Shown piece after piece: positions 44,585 to 53,934 of a stretch of DNA of 64,000 nucleotides. Numbering within the stretch: the first letter of the stretch is position 1; each line of letters opens with the position of its first letter. Origin of the DNA: Castellaniella sp049673105 (GTDB taxonomy: Bacteria > Pseudomonadota > Gammaproteobacteria > Burkholderiales > Burkholderiaceae_B); the NCBI RefSeq assembly GCF_049673105.1, contig NZ_JBATXG010000025.1, positions 143,350 to 207,349 on the forward strand, written 5' to 3'. Position numbers and translations under genes: made by a program. The notes under the pieces were generated by a model that did not search any database, had not been told where the DNA came from, and saw only the letters and a program-made list of their open reading frames with translations.

Positions 44585-45753
44585 CGCAGCTTCAGGCTCG
44601 CCAGACCGATCAGGACCAGCATCATGGTGATGATCCAGAAACGCACCACCACCTGGGTTTCCTTCCAGCCGCCGACCTCGAAATGATGATGCAGCGGCGC
44701 CATGCGAAAGATCCGGCGCCCTTCCCCGTAACGCTTTTTGGTATATCTGAACCAGCCCACCTGCAGCATCACCGACAGGGTCTCGACCACGAACACCCCG
44801 CCCATGATGAACAGCACGATTTCCTGGCGCACGATCACGGCGATGGTGCCCAGGGCGCCGCCCAAGGCCAGTGCCCCCACGTCACCCATGAATACCTGGG
44901 CGGGATAGGCGTTGAACCAGAGAAAGGCCAGCCCGGCCCCCGCGATGGCGGCGCACAGCACCATCAATTCGGATGCGCCGGGGATGTAGGGAAACAGCAG
45001 ATACTTCGAATAGTCCACCCGCCCCACGACGTAGGCGAAGATCCCCAGCGCCGAGCCGATCATCACCGTGGGCATGATGGCCAGACCGTCCAGGCCATCG
45101 GTCAGGTTCACGGCGTTGCTGGTTCCGACGATCACCAGCCAGGTCAGGGTCACGAAGCCGAACACCCCCAGCGGATAGCTGACGGACTTGAAGAAGGGCA
45201 CAATCAGGTCGGCGCGGGCCGGCAGCGGCATGGAAAACCCGCTGAACACCCAGTCGCGAAACAGCGGCCACAGCTCTGTATTGGCCGGCACTGACACCGC
45301 AAAGCTGAGATACACCGCCGCCACGGCGCCGATCAAGGCCTGCCAGAAGAACTTCTGGCGAGCCGGCATGCCTTCCGGGTCGTGGTGGACGACCTTGCGA
45401 TAGTCGTCCGCCCAGCCGATCCAGCCGAAACCGAAGGTCACCAGCAGCACGACCCAGACGAAACGATTGGTCCAATCCGCCCACAGCAAGGTGCTGATGC
45501 CGATACTGATCAGAATCAAGGCGCCGCCCATGGTGGGCGTGCCATTTTTCTGCAGATGCGTCTTTGGTCCATAGCTGCGCACCGCTTGGCCGATCTTCAT
45601 GGCCGTCAGGCGGCGGATCAGCCAGGGCCCCGCCAGCAGGCCGATGGCCAGCGCCGTCGCCGAGGCCAGCACAGCACGGAAGGTAATGTATTCCACCACC
45701 CCGAAAGCGCGGAAGTGATGATCCGCCAGCCAGCGCGCCAGTTCAAGCAGCAT
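44581..45753 (-). CDS. mraY: Phospho-N-acetylmuramoyl-pentapeptide-transferase
   Basis: A 390-residue polytopic enzyme from ATG 45753, with GGGAGGG six bases upstream; a further upstream ATG is inside murF. Motifs: TPTMGGALILI, NAVNLTDGLDGLAIMP (catalytic Asp) and the HHHFE segment APLHHHFEVGGW near the C-terminus. It transfers phospho-MurNAc-pentapeptide to undecaprenyl phosphate, making lipid I. It overlaps the murE-murF stop by 11 bases. Confidence 0.97.
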   Translation of the reverse strand: MLLELARWLADHHFRAFGVVEYITFRAVLASATALAIGLLAGPWLIRRLTAMKIGQAVRSYGPKTHLQKNGTPTMGGALILISIGISTLLWADWTNRFVWVVLLVTFGFGWIGWADDYRKVVHHDPEGMPARQKFFWQALIGAVAAVYLSFAVSVPANTELWPLFRDWVFSGFSMPLPARADLIVPFFKSVSYPLGVFGFVTLTWLVIVGTSNAVNLTDGLDGLAIMPTVMIGSALGIFAYVVGRVDYSKYLLFPYIPGASELMVLCAAIAGAGLAFLWFNAYPAQVFMGDVGALALGGALGTIAVIVRQEIVLFIMGGVFVVETLSVMLQVGWFRYTKKRYGEGRRIFRMAPLHHHFEVGGWKETQVVVRFWIITMMLVLIGLASLKLR

Positions 45754-48523
45754 GATCGCCCTCCCCGGTCGCGCCATTGGCATGCAGGGCCTGCACGACC
45801 CGTTCCATGCGCATGCTGCGCGAACCCTTGACTAGAATGTGCGCGGGCCGGGCGGCCAGCAGCACAGGCAATAAATCATCCAGATCATCAAAGGCTTGCG
45901 CCGGCGCCCCAAACGCCCGGACCGCCTCGCGGCAGGCCGACCCCAGCGTCAACAGCACGTCCACACCGCACTGCCGGGCATAGTCGCCGACTTCGGCATG
46001 CATGGCCGGCCCCTGGTTGCCGACTTCCGCCATATCGCCCAGCACCAGGATGCGCCGGCCATCCAGGCCCGCCAGCACCTCGATGGCGGCCCGCACGGAA
46101 TCCGGATTGGCATTGTAGGTATCGTCGATCAGCTGAAAGCCATCGGCCAGCATTTCCGGTCGCATCCGCCCGCCCACCGGCGAGAACGCCGCCAAGCCGG
46201 CTGCAATCGCAGTCAGTGGGGCGCCCGCCGCGCTGGCGCAAGCGGCTGCGGCCAGGGCATTGCGCAGATTATGGCGGCCCGGCGCATGCAAAGAAACCGG
46301 CGCCATGTCGCGCCCGACATGCAGGCGAAATTCTGTCTGCTCGGTGCCGGCGCGGATCTGCGAAGCATGGACATCCGCCGACTCGACGAAACCAAAACAC
46401 CGCGTCGTCCGTCCGCTTGCCAGTTCCTGCCATAGGCCCGTGTAGGGCTCATCGGCGGGAAAGACCGCCACGCCGTCCGGCGGCAAGGCCTGCAACACGG
46501 CACCGTTCTCGCGGGCAACGGCGTCGACCGAACTCATGAATTCCTGGTGCTCGCGCTGGGCATTGTTCACCAGTGCCACGGTCGGCTGAGCAATGGCCCC
46601 CAGCACGGAGATTTCGCCTGGATGGTTCATGCCCAACTCCAGGACGGCAGCCTGGTGAATGCCGCGCAAGCGCAGCACCGTCAGCGGCACGCCGATGTCA
46701 TTGTTGAAATTCCCCTGAGTGGCCAGACGCCCGTCCTCGCCCCGCCAGGCGGCCAGGATGGCGCTGATCATTTCCTTGGTCGTGGTCTTGCCGTTGCTGC
46801 CTGTGACTGCAATCACCGGAATCTTGAACAGGCTGCGCCATACCGTGGCGATCCGGATCAAGGCCTGGCGTGTGTCGCCCAGCACAATCTGCGGCAACGC
46901 CGTGTTTGCCGACACGGGTGCGGCCACCAGCGCGGCGCGCGCACCCGCCCGCTCGGCGGCGGCCAGATGGTCATGCCCATCGAAATGTTCGCCCTGCAAC
47001 GCCAGGAACAAGGCCCCGGCGGGCAGGCTGCGCGTATCCGTGGACAAGGACGGATCCTGCTGCCAACTCAGTGCGAAACGCGCCCATTCCCGATCATCGA
47101 AGGGGCTGCGCACGTGTTGGATTTCCTGATAGGTCTCGTGGCCCTTGCCGGCCAGCAGCACGACGTCGCGCTCGCTCGCCCGCCAGATGACATCCAGAAT
47201 GGCCATGGCCCGATCCGCCTGAACCTGCGGTCGCTCCGGCATGCCCGACACAATGGCATCGATGATGGCATCCGGCGCCTCGGTGCGCGGATTGTCCGTC
47301 GTGACCACCGCAACATCCGCCAGGCGAGCGGCGACAGCGCCCATCAGGGGTCGCTTGCCGGTGTCGCGGTCGCCCCCGCAGCCGAACACGCACCACAGTC
47401 GACCGCCACGCTCTTGGGCGACTGGGCGCAAGGCCAACAGCACACGCTCCAGCGCATCGGGCGTGTGCGCATAATCGACCACCACCAAGGCTTGGGGACG
47501 GGCGGCGCCGACCGCCGATACCACCTGCAGACGCCCCGGAACGGGATGGAGCACCGCCAGCGCCCGGGCGGTGCGGCTCAGGCCCCAGCCCAGCTCACGC
47601 AACACGCCGGCCACCAGCAGCAGATTCGAAATATTATGTTCACCCACCAGATGGGTCAGGATCTGGGCGCGGCCATTGGGCGTCACCAGATTGAACACCA
47701 GGCCATCGGCCCCATGCTGGGTATCCTCGGCGCGAAAAGCAGCGGCTGCACCGGCTTGCAGGCTGTAGCCCACGCGATGGCCGGACGGCGGTGTCGCTGC
47801 CAGCAATTCAGCCCCCGCAGGATCATCGGCGTTCACCACGGCGCTGCGCAGACCCGCGCGCGCAAACAGGGCGAACTTGGCCTGCTTATATCGTTCGATG
47901 GTGCCGTGATAGTCCAGATGATCGCGCGTCAGATTGGTAAAGCCCGCCACCTGGATACGCACACCGTCCAACCGCCCCTGATCGATGCCGATGGACGACG
48001 CTTCGATGGCGGCCGCCATGGCGCCGGCCCGCGCGATGGCGGCCAAACTGCGATGCATGGTCAACACATCGGGCGTCGTCAACACACCACCCAGACTGCT
48101 GCCATCCGCCAGGAAAACCCCCAGCGTGCCAATCGTGCCGCAAGGCATGCCTTCTGCATTCAGGGCATCCGCCAGCCAACGCGCGGTCGATGTCTTGCCA
48201 TTGGTGCCCGTGACGGCGATCACGGTCAAGGCATCCGAGGGCCGACCGTACCAGAGGTGCGCAATCTCGCCCAACAAGGCGTTCAGGCCGTCCACCATCA
48301 GGACAGGCACTGCGTCCGGCGGCGTGTGCGATCCGCCGGCGGCGCAGACGATCGCTGCCGCGCCGGCTGCTGCGGCCTGTTCCATATACGCCCGCCCATC
48401 GGCAGCGATGCCGGGGCAAGCAAAAAACACATCGCCCGGCTGAATCTGCCTGGAATCCAGACACAGATCCGCCTGACGTTCGACCCGCTCGTCCAGCCAG
48501 GTCAGGATATCTATCGTATTCAT
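45743..48523 (-). CDS. murE-murF: Fused MurE-MurF peptidoglycan ligase
   Basis: One uninterrupted 926-residue frame. Residues ~1-475 are MurE: CLDSRQIQPGDVF, VTGTNGKTSTARW (ATP loop, about 104-116), DNPR at 410-413 (meso-diaminopimelate specificity) and GKGHETYQ. Residues ~485-926 are MurF: STDTRSLPAGALFLAL, VTGSNGKTTTKEM and LIDDTYNANPDSV. The junction lies near 47060-47080 with a very short linker, and the normal MurF start is absent. The protein would add meso-DAP and then D-Ala-D-Ala in sequence. The same fusion is known from Bordetella pertussis, so it is a lineage marker, not an assembly error. Confidence 0.96.
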   Translation of the reverse strand: MNTIDILTWLDERVERQADLCLDSRQIQPGDVFFACPGIAADGRAYMEQAAAAGAAAIVCAAGGSHTPPDAVPVLMVDGLNALLGEIAHLWYGRPSDALTVIAVTGTNGKTSTARWLADALNAEGMPCGTIGTLGVFLADGSSLGGVLTTPDVLTMHRSLAAIARAGAMAAAIEASSIGIDQGRLDGVRIQVAGFTNLTRDHLDYHGTIERYKQAKFALFARAGLRSAVVNADDPAGAELLAATPPSGHRVGYSLQAGAAAAFRAEDTQHGADGLVFNLVTPNGRAQILTHLVGEHNISNLLLVAGVLRELGWGLSRTARALAVLHPVPGRLQVVSAVGAARPQALVVVDYAHTPDALERVLLALRPVAQERGGRLWCVFGCGGDRDTGKRPLMGAVAARLADVAVVTTDNPRTEAPDAIIDAIVSGMPERPQVQADRAMAILDVIWRASERDVVLLAGKGHETYQEIQHVRSPFDDREWARFALSWQQDPSLSTDTRSLPAGALFLALQGEHFDGHDHLAAAERAGARAALVAAPVSANTALPQIVLGDTRQALIRIATVWRSLFKIPVIAVTGSNGKTTTKEMISAILAAWRGEDGRLATQGNFNNDIGVPLTVLRLRGIHQAAVLELGMNHPGEISVLGAIAQPTVALVNNAQREHQEFMSSVDAVARENGAVLQALPPDGVAVFPADEPYTGLWQELASGRTTRCFGFVESADVHASQIRAGTEQTEFRLHVGRDMAPVSLHAPGRHNLRNALAAAACASAAGAPLTAIAAGLAAFSPVGGRMRPEMLADGFQLIDDTYNANPDSVRAAIEVLAGLDGRRILVLGDMAEVGNQGPAMHAEVGDYARQCGVDVLLTLGSACREAVRAFGAPAQAFDDLDDLLPVLLAARPAHILVKGSRSMRMERVVQALHANGATGEGDHAA

Positions 48524-50256
48524 TGTGCGCGCCTCCCCTGATCCGCCACAGCCACCAGGGAATCCACCGGCGCATCAGGCCGCACCCCAAGACGGCGCAG
48601 GGTGCTGGAAACAATATCGGAAAACACGGGAGCGGCCACAGCGCCGCCATAATACCCCCCGGCACTGGGCTCATCGATAGAAACAGCCACCACGACGCGA
48701 GGGTCGGACACCGGCGCGAAACCCACGAAGGATCCCCGGTATTTGGTCTTGCTGTACTGGCCATCGACAATCTTGCGCGCCGTCCCGCTCTTGCCGGCCA
48801 CGCGATAGCCCTGCACCTGCGCCTTGCGGGCGCCATCCGGCCCCGCCGCCGCTTCCAGCATGCCGCGCATCAACTGCGCCACCTGCGGGGAATACACCTG
48901 AACGCTGGTGGGCCGGCCTTCACGCCGCAACAGGGACATGGACACCATATCGCCATTGCGGGCAAACGCCGTATAAGCATGAGCCACCTGGATGAGGGAC
49001 ACCGACAGACCATAGCCATACGCCATCGTTGCCCGCTCGATGGGCCGCCAGCGCTGCCAGGGGCGCAAGCGCCCCGAGGCCATGCCCGGGAAGTCCGTCT
49101 GCGGCACCCGACCGAAGCCCAGCTCGGAAAACTTGGTCCACATCGCCTGCGAATCCAGCAGTTCCGAAATCATGGTCATGCCCACGTTGCTGGAATGCTG
49201 GATGATGCCGCCCACGTCCAGCACACCGTAATGCCCCACATCGGAAATCAGGGACCCCTGGTAGCGATACCGGCCATTCCCGGTATCGAATCGGGTGCGG
49301 GTGGTGATCTTGCCCGAGTCCAGCGCCAGCGCCGCCGTGAACGGCTTCATGATGGAACCCGGCTCGAAGATATCGGTCATGACCCGGTTGCGCAGCGCCT
49401 GGCCGGCGCGTTGCGTCGTATCGTTCGGATCGTAGGACGGCAAATTGACCATGGCCAGGATTTCGCCCGTCTGGGCGTCCAGGACGATCGCCGCGCCAGC
49501 GCGCGCCCGATGCTGTTCCAACGCGGTTTTCAGGGCCGTGTAGGTATCGAACTGTATGCCGGCGTCGATGGACAACTGCAGATTCTGTCCATCGACCGGC
49601 GGCACCACGGCCTGCACGTCCTCTACGACCCGCCCCAACCGGTCCTTGATGACGCGACGCGACCCCGGCTGACCGGACAAGCGGTCGTTGAATGCCAGCT
49701 CGATGCCCTCGATGCCCCGGTCCTCGATGTTCGTGAAGCCGACGACATGCGCCATGACTTCGCCTTCCGGGTAATAGCGACGCGTCTCGGGAAGCTGCTG
49801 CACCCCCGGAATTTTCAGGAGACGCACTTGTTCCGCGACGCCCAACGCCACTTGGCGCTGCAGATACACGAAGTTCTTGTCCTCGTCGCGTGTACGCTGA
49901 CGGATGTCGTCGGCCTTCATGCCCAGCAGCTTGGCCAGGGCGTTCACCTGCTCGCTCGACGCTTTATGAAAATCTTCCGGGATCACCCAGATGGCGCGGG
50001 CCGGCACACTGGATGCCACCACCACAGAGCCGCTCCGGTCAAAAATCTTGCCGCGCGTCGCCGGCAGCACCAAGGTGCGTTCGTAGCGACGCTCACCCTG
50101 GCGCTGCAAAAACTCATTGGACAGAATCTGTACGTTCAGGGCTTTGGCCGCCAAAGCCGCAAATCCCAGCATCAGCACGATGATGACCAGGCGCGCCCGC
50201 CAGAAGGCCGGACGCGACGACAAGACGGGACTTTCATGAAAGCCGAAACGCTTCAT
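48520..50256 (-). CDS. ftsI: Septal transpeptidase FtsI (penicillin-binding protein 3)
   Basis: A 578-residue class B PBP. It has an N-terminal membrane helix (about 20-45), a dimerisation domain, and a transpeptidase domain with SIMK (catalytic Ser), SSN and KSGT motifs in correct order. It cross-links septal peptidoglycan together with FtsW and is a beta-lactam target. It overlaps ftsL and murE-murF by four bases each. Confidence 0.97.
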   Translation of the reverse strand: MKRFGFHESPVLSSRPAFWRARLVIIVLMLGFAALAAKALNVQILSNEFLQRQGERRYERTLVLPATRGKIFDRSGSVVVASSVPARAIWVIPEDFHKASSEQVNALAKLLGMKADDIRQRTRDEDKNFVYLQRQVALGVAEQVRLLKIPGVQQLPETRRYYPEGEVMAHVVGFTNIEDRGIEGIELAFNDRLSGQPGSRRVIKDRLGRVVEDVQAVVPPVDGQNLQLSIDAGIQFDTYTALKTALEQHRARAGAAIVLDAQTGEILAMVNLPSYDPNDTTQRAGQALRNRVMTDIFEPGSIMKPFTAALALDSGKITTRTRFDTGNGRYRYQGSLISDVGHYGVLDVGGIIQHSSNVGMTMISELLDSQAMWTKFSELGFGRVPQTDFPGMASGRLRPWQRWRPIERATMAYGYGLSVSLIQVAHAYTAFARNGDMVSMSLLRREGRPTSVQVYSPQVAQLMRGMLEAAAGPDGARKAQVQGYRVAGKSGTARKIVDGQYSKTKYRGSFVGFAPVSDPRVVVAVSIDEPSAGGYYGGAVAAPVFSDIVSSTLRRLGVRPDAPVDSLVAVADQGRRAQ

Positions 50257-50549
50257 GGCTGCCCTCCTGTCGACGGACCGGCTGCCGGGGATTCCTGCAG
50301 ATAGATCGTCCGGCCCGGCGTCACTGCAACCAGGTGCAGCTCGGAACGCGCCAGCGAATCGATTCGGGCGTTGCGGGCCAGTTCAGCCCGTTCCAGCTGC
50401 AGACGCCGCCATTCCGTGTCCAGCTCATGCGCCTGCGATTTCAGACGTTCGGAGGTCACGAACAATTCGCGCGCCTGAAAGCGCACCGTCACCAAAGAAA
50501 TCGCCGACGCCATCAGCAACAGGGAAAGGAACAGAGAGATGCGGATCAT
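50253..50549 (-). CDS. ftsL: Cell division protein FtsL
   Basis: A 98-residue bitopic protein: membrane helix at about 3-22 (ISLFLSLLLMASAISLVTVRF), then a leucine-zipper-like coiled coil (about 25-70). It is poorly conserved by sequence, but its position between rsmH and ftsI, its length and its topology identify it. It forms the FtsQLB complex that activates FtsWI. Confidence 0.93.
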   Translation of the reverse strand: MIRISLFLSLLLMASAISLVTVRFQARELFVTSERLKSQAHELDTEWRRLQLERAELARNARIDSLARSELHLVAVTPGRTIYLQESPAAGPSTGGQP

Positions 50550-51595
50550 CGACCGGCCCTCCCGCCCCGCTTGTCCGCCCGCTGGCCGGGCAGACGCACC
50601 AGGGCGGTCGCCTGCGCAAGCGACAAGGGTTCATCCGTGCGCTGCGCGACCCGCAGCACAGCGGATCGGGAACGCGCATTGTCCTGGACTTCGGCCTCAT
50701 CGGCGTAGACACGGCCCAGCAGCTTGACCCAAGGCCGGGGCATGTCCTTTTCGGGAATCGGCAGACGCGCCTGCGCCTGGCCGGGCCGGGCGGCAGCCGC
50801 CAGGCACTGTTTGACCATGCGATCTTCCAAAGAATGGAAACTGATCACCGCCAGCCGCCCCCCGGGACGCAGGTGGCTTAAAGCGACCGGGAGGGTGCGC
50901 GCGAGCTCCTCAAGTTCCGCATTGATGTGAATCCGTATAGCTTGAAAGGTCCGTGTGGCCGGATGTTGACCCTTTTCGCGCGTGCGGACGACACCGGCGA
51001 CAAGCTGGGCCAATTCGCCCGTGGTGCGCAGCGCCCGGGATTGGCGGCTCGCAACAATCGCCTTTGCAATCTGGAAAGCAAACCGTTCTTCGCCATAATG
51101 TGCAATGACCTCCTTGATCTGATCCTGGTCGGCCTGAGCCAGCCAGTCGGCGGCTGTCTGCCCCCGTGTCGTGTCCATGCGCATATCCAGCGGACCGTCG
51201 CGCATAAATGAAAACCCCCGCTGCGCATCGTCTATCTGCGGCGAGGACACGCCCAAGTCCAGCAAGACGCCATCCAGGGCGGCAATGGACAAGCGCTCGA
51301 GATGTTCTGCCAGCGAGGCGAAGCCGTCGTGCACGACTTCGACGCGGGCGTCCGTCCGGCTCAATTCCCGGGCGACCTCGATGGCCGCGGGATCTTTATC
51401 GAAAACCAGTAAACGGGCTTGCGGCGACAGGCGCTGCAACAACAGGCGGCTATGTCCGCCCCGCCCGAACGTGCCGTCGACGTACACCCCATCCAGGACC
51501 GGGGTATGCTCCGTATCCGCGCCGCGCCCGAACGCCGGGCTCAACAACGCGTCGATAGCCGGTTCCAGCAGAACGGTACGGTGGGAATACGCCAT
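50546..51595 (-). CDS. rsmH: 16S rRNA (cytosine1402-N4)-methyltransferase
   Basis: A 349-residue RsmH/MraW. The N-terminal HRTVLLEPAIDALL, SAM motif YVDGTFGRGGHSRLLL, and LDGVLLDLGVSSPQIDDAQRGFSF are family signatures. It methylates C1402 in the ribosomal P site. Second gene of the dcw operon, ten bases after mraZ. Confidence 0.97.
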   Translation of the reverse strand: MAYSHRTVLLEPAIDALLSPAFGRGADTEHTPVLDGVYVDGTFGRGGHSRLLLQRLSPQARLLVFDKDPAAIEVARELSRTDARVEVVHDGFASLAEHLERLSIAALDGVLLDLGVSSPQIDDAQRGFSFMRDGPLDMRMDTTRGQTAADWLAQADQDQIKEVIAHYGEERFAFQIAKAIVASRQSRALRTTGELAQLVAGVVRTREKGQHPATRTFQAIRIHINAELEELARTLPVALSHLRPGGRLAVISFHSLEDRMVKQCLAAAARPGQAQARLPIPEKDMPRPWVKLLGRVYADEAEVQDNARSRSAVLRVAQRTDEPLSLAQATALVRLPGQRADKRGGRAGR

Positions 51596-51604
51596 GGGCC
51601 GGGC

Positions 51605-52033
51605 TCAGAAAGAAATCTGCTCAAGAATGGCAGGGTCCAGTTGGCTGACGTCCTGCAGGCTGCGGGCTTCCCATTGCACGCGATCCCACAGTTCGAAATG
51701 CGAACCTAGACCCAGCAACATGACTTCGCGCGACAGACCAGCGGCGTCACGCAGTTCGGGAGCCACCAGAATGCGACCGGCGCTGTCCATATCCACGTCC
51801 TGGGCGCTGCCCAGCAGCAAACGCTGCAAGGGTCGGGCGACAGCCGGCAGGGCGGCGATCTGGGCGCGCTTAACGTCCCAGGTGGCGCGCGGGTACAGCA
51901 TCAGGCACCCATCGGGGTGGCGCGTCAAGGTCAGGTGTCCCTGTTCGTCGGAAAGCAAGACGTCACGATACCGAGCCGGAATTGACATCCGGCCCTTGGC
52001 ATCTAAGGTCAAGGCGCTGCTTCCCTGAAACAC
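51605..52033 (-). CDS. mraZ: Transcriptional regulator MraZ
   Basis: A 142-residue protein with two MraZ/SpoVT-AbrB-like repeats: DAKGRMSIPARYRDVL (about 11-26) and DMDSAGRILVAPELRDAAGL (about 81-100). It starts at GTG 52033 behind GGGAGGG. In other bacteria MraZ binds TGGG-type repeats at its own promoter and tunes the dcw operon; here two TGGG sequences lie in the leader, but not with the canonical regular spacing. First gene of the cluster. Confidence 0.96.
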   Translation of the reverse strand: MFQGSSALTLDAKGRMSIPARYRDVLLSDEQGHLTLTRHPDGCLMLYPRATWDVKRAQIAALPAVARPLQRLLLGSAQDVDMDSAGRILVAPELRDAAGLSREVMLLGLGSHFELWDRVQWEARSLQDVSQLDPAILEQISF

Positions 52034-52078
52034 GGGGGGAACCCTCCCACTTCATGACACAAAAAACTACTTTGGCCC

Positions 52079-52107
52079 ACTCTACGGGATACCATTGAAG
52101 CGGTCAA
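52079..52107 (-). promoter_or_regulatory. Promoter of the dcw cluster
   Basis: Minus-strand TTGACC (52102-52107), a 17-bp spacer and TAGAGT (52079-52084) predict a start near 52072, about 39 bases before the mraZ GTG. A TGGG immediately follows the -10 and another lies near the ribosome site, possible MraZ contacts. Confidence 0.65.
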
Positions 52108-52282
52108 GGGGAAAATCTAAATTTCTTCAATGACAACAAGCACTTACAACTGTTGTTAACAATTCACCTGGAAATAAACATCTGAAAAATCAATGCATTG
52201 CAAATCAAACTGAAAGTCCTTTGTCAACAAAGGCCTTTCCTCCGACGATCCGGCAGCCTCAAAAAACTGAGCCAATCCCTGA
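52108..52282. other. Non-coding part of the mraZ / binding protein divergent region
   Basis: The full divergent gap (52034-52427) is 394 bases and A+T-rich relative to its surroundings. It contains the dcw promoter on the minus strand and the binding-protein promoter on the + strand. A minus-strand 84-codon frame (52156-52410) covers both functional regions and resembles nothing known, so I do not call it a gene. Confidence 0.6.
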
Positions 52283-52311
52283 TTGACATGCCACAAGCCA
52301 ACCGATGTAAT
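52283..52311 (+). promoter_or_regulatory. Strong sigma-70 promoter of the binding-protein gene, with structured leader
   Basis: TTGACA (52283-52288), a 17-bp spacer and TGTAAT (52306-52311) give a near-consensus promoter, start near 52318. The ~110-nt leader contains two hairpins: GCTCC/GGAGC at 52320-52333, and a perfect 7-bp TGGCGCC/GGCGCCA at 52342-52358. It ends with AAAAGGAG before the ATG. Confidence 0.75.
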
Positions 52312-52427
52312 GAAACATGGCTCCTCCTGGAGCTGCTGCAGTGGCGCCCCAGGCGCCAGACTCGAAAACATCCGAGCCTTTTTCGTGTTTGCCTGACTCG
52401 TGCTAGCCAACCAAAAGGAGTTCTCTT

Positions 52428-53777
52428 ATGTCGGATCACTCGCCCCATCCCGCCTCTCGCCGCCAGTTCCTGTTCACTCTGGGGGCTGCAGGCGGCACGC
52501 TGGTGCTCAGCAACACCCTGCCGTTTTCCCGCGCCCTGGCGGCGGGCGCCCCGCCCGCCATCAATCTGGGACAGGTTCTGCCCATGACAGGCTCGGCAGC
52601 CGAATTCGGCCCTTATTACCGTGATGCGGTCGGCTTGGCCGTCAACCAGATCAATGCAGCAGCCAAAGAAGTCTTCGGCGGCCCCATCATCGCCAGCCAC
52701 GTCACAGCCGACAGCGCCACCCTGCCGACGGTCGGCGTTCAGGCAGCGCGCCAGATGGTCGACACACAACACACGCCGGTGATCATCAACGGCTGGTCCA
52801 GCGGGGTCACGGTCGCGATCGCGACCTCGGTCACCATTCCGTCCGGCGTGCTGCAAATCGGTAACGGCACAACCTCGCCGCTGGTCAGTGTGCTGCCTGC
52901 CGACGCCAAGGCCGACTTGCTGTTTCGCACCAGCGCATCCGATGCCATGCAAGGCGTCGTGGCCGCCCAGTTCGTCAATGGCGAAATCGATCCGAACTAC
53001 AAGTTCAAACGCGTCTCCATCATTTACATCAATAACCCCTACGGCCAGGGCCTGGCCGATGCCTTCGCCAATGCCTTCAAAAAACGCGGAGGCACCGTGC
53101 TGGCGCAGGTTCCGCACCCGGAAGAAGTCCAGCCTACCTATAAATCCATGCTGTCCCAGGCACTCAAGGACAAGCCCGACCTGCTGCTGATCGTCAGCTA
53201 CCCGGCCCACACCATCGCCATCTGCAAAGAATCCCGCGATACCTTCAACTTCACCAAATGGCAGTTCACCGACGGCAACGCCAGTATCGACATCATCAAG
53301 GAAGTCGGTGCAAAAAACATGGATGGCCTCTACGGCACCGCGCCCGGCGAAGACACCAGCACGCAATCCTATAAGGACTTCTCCAAAACCTACCTGGAAA
53401 CCTATAAATACGACCACTTCCCGCCTTTCACCACCTGCTCGTACGATGCGGGGATGGTGGCGGGGCTGGCCATGGCGGCAGCCGTCGCCAATGGCGCCAC
53501 CGACGCCTCCAAGATCACCGGCACGGTGCTGCGCGACGAACTGCGCAAGATCGCCAACCCGCCGGGCGAGATGATCGACGGCGGCGACCAGGGCAGGGTC
53601 AAGGCCATGCTGCAAGCACTGAAAGACAAAAAGAAAATCAACTACAACGGGGTGGCCGGCCCGTGCGATTTCGACAAGAACGGCGACGTCATCACGCCGG
53701 TCAATATCTGGAAATACAACGGCGACAAGATCGAAACCGTCAAGATGGTGGCCGCCAAGGACATTCCTGCCAGCTGA
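52428..53777 (+). CDS. Branched-chain amino acid/amide-type ABC transporter binding protein
   Basis: A 449-residue family 5-type periplasmic binding protein (Leu/Ile/Val or amide class). The N-terminus SRRQFLFTLGAAGGTLVLS has a twin-arginine-like motif and a signal peptide cleaved near ALA-AGA. The mature part has INLGQVLPMTGSAAEFGPYYRDAVGLAVNQIN and IIYINNPYGQGLADAFANAF, typical of the fold. It is longer than LivJ (~370). Very strong promoter and ribosome site suggest high expression. The livMHGF genes on the other side of nirK probably supply its membrane parts; ligand unknown. Confidence 0.9.
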   Translation: MSDHSPHPASRRQFLFTLGAAGGTLVLSNTLPFSRALAAGAPPAINLGQVLPMTGSAAEFGPYYRDAVGLAVNQINAAAKEVFGGPIIASHVTADSATLPTVGVQAARQMVDTQHTPVIINGWSSGVTVAIATSVTIPSGVLQIGNGTTSPLVSVLPADAKADLLFRTSASDAMQGVVAAQFVNGEIDPNYKFKRVSIIYINNPYGQGLADAFANAFKKRGGTVLAQVPHPEEVQPTYKSMLSQALKDKPDLLLIVSYPAHTIAICKESRDTFNFTKWQFTDGNASIDIIKEVGAKNMDGLYGTAPGEDTSTQSYKDFSKTYLETYKYDHFPPFTTCSYDAGMVAGLAMAAAVANGATDASKITGTVLRDELRKIANPPGEMIDGGDQGRVKAMLQALKDKKKINYNGVAGPCDFDKNGDVITPVNIWKYNGDKIETVKMVAAKDIPAS

Positions 53778-53820
53778 TCCCTCTCCCCGGCGGCTAAAGC
53801 CGCCTCGCATTCCGCGCCCA

Positions 53821-53858
53821 AACCTGAACCTGGCATCGCGCCACATTCAGGTTTTTTT
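53821..53858 (+). terminator. Intrinsic terminator of the binding-protein gene
   Basis: AACCTGAA pairs with TTCAGGTT around an inner TGGC/GCCA-type stem, followed by a run of seven T. A second small hairpin, GGCGGCT-AA-AGCCGCC, sits at 53789-53804 just after the stop codon. Confidence 0.85.
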
Positions 53859-53888
53859 GTGTCTATTCCAGACCAACCGGTCGCAAAC

Positions 53889-53934
53889 TTGCGCTAGATC
53901 AAAGGGAGCCGGTGACGAGCTTGCGCTGGATCAA
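53889..53934 (+). promoter_or_regulatory. Tandem FNR/NnrR-type boxes upstream of nirK
   Basis: Two 14-bp sites, TTGCGCTAGATCAA (53889-53902) and TTGCGCTGGATCAA (53921-53934), are identical except for one central base and start 32 bp apart, about three helical turns. They keep the ATCAA half of the FNR/Dnr box TTGAT-N4-ATCAA. With the second box at -41.5, a -10 TCCAAT falls at 53957-53962 and the start at 53969; the first box would be at -73.5. This is the layout of a class II activated promoter. Confidence 0.7.

Noticed and set aside
52034..52080. Classical triple MraZ boxes before mraZ
   Set aside because: Only two TGGG sequences are present, far apart and not in the regular 10-bp repeat pattern known for MraZ.
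52156..52410. An 84-codon minus-strand frame between mraZ and the binding-protein gene
   Set aside because: It covers the + strand promoter and ribosome site and has no recognisable similarity or ribosome site of its own.
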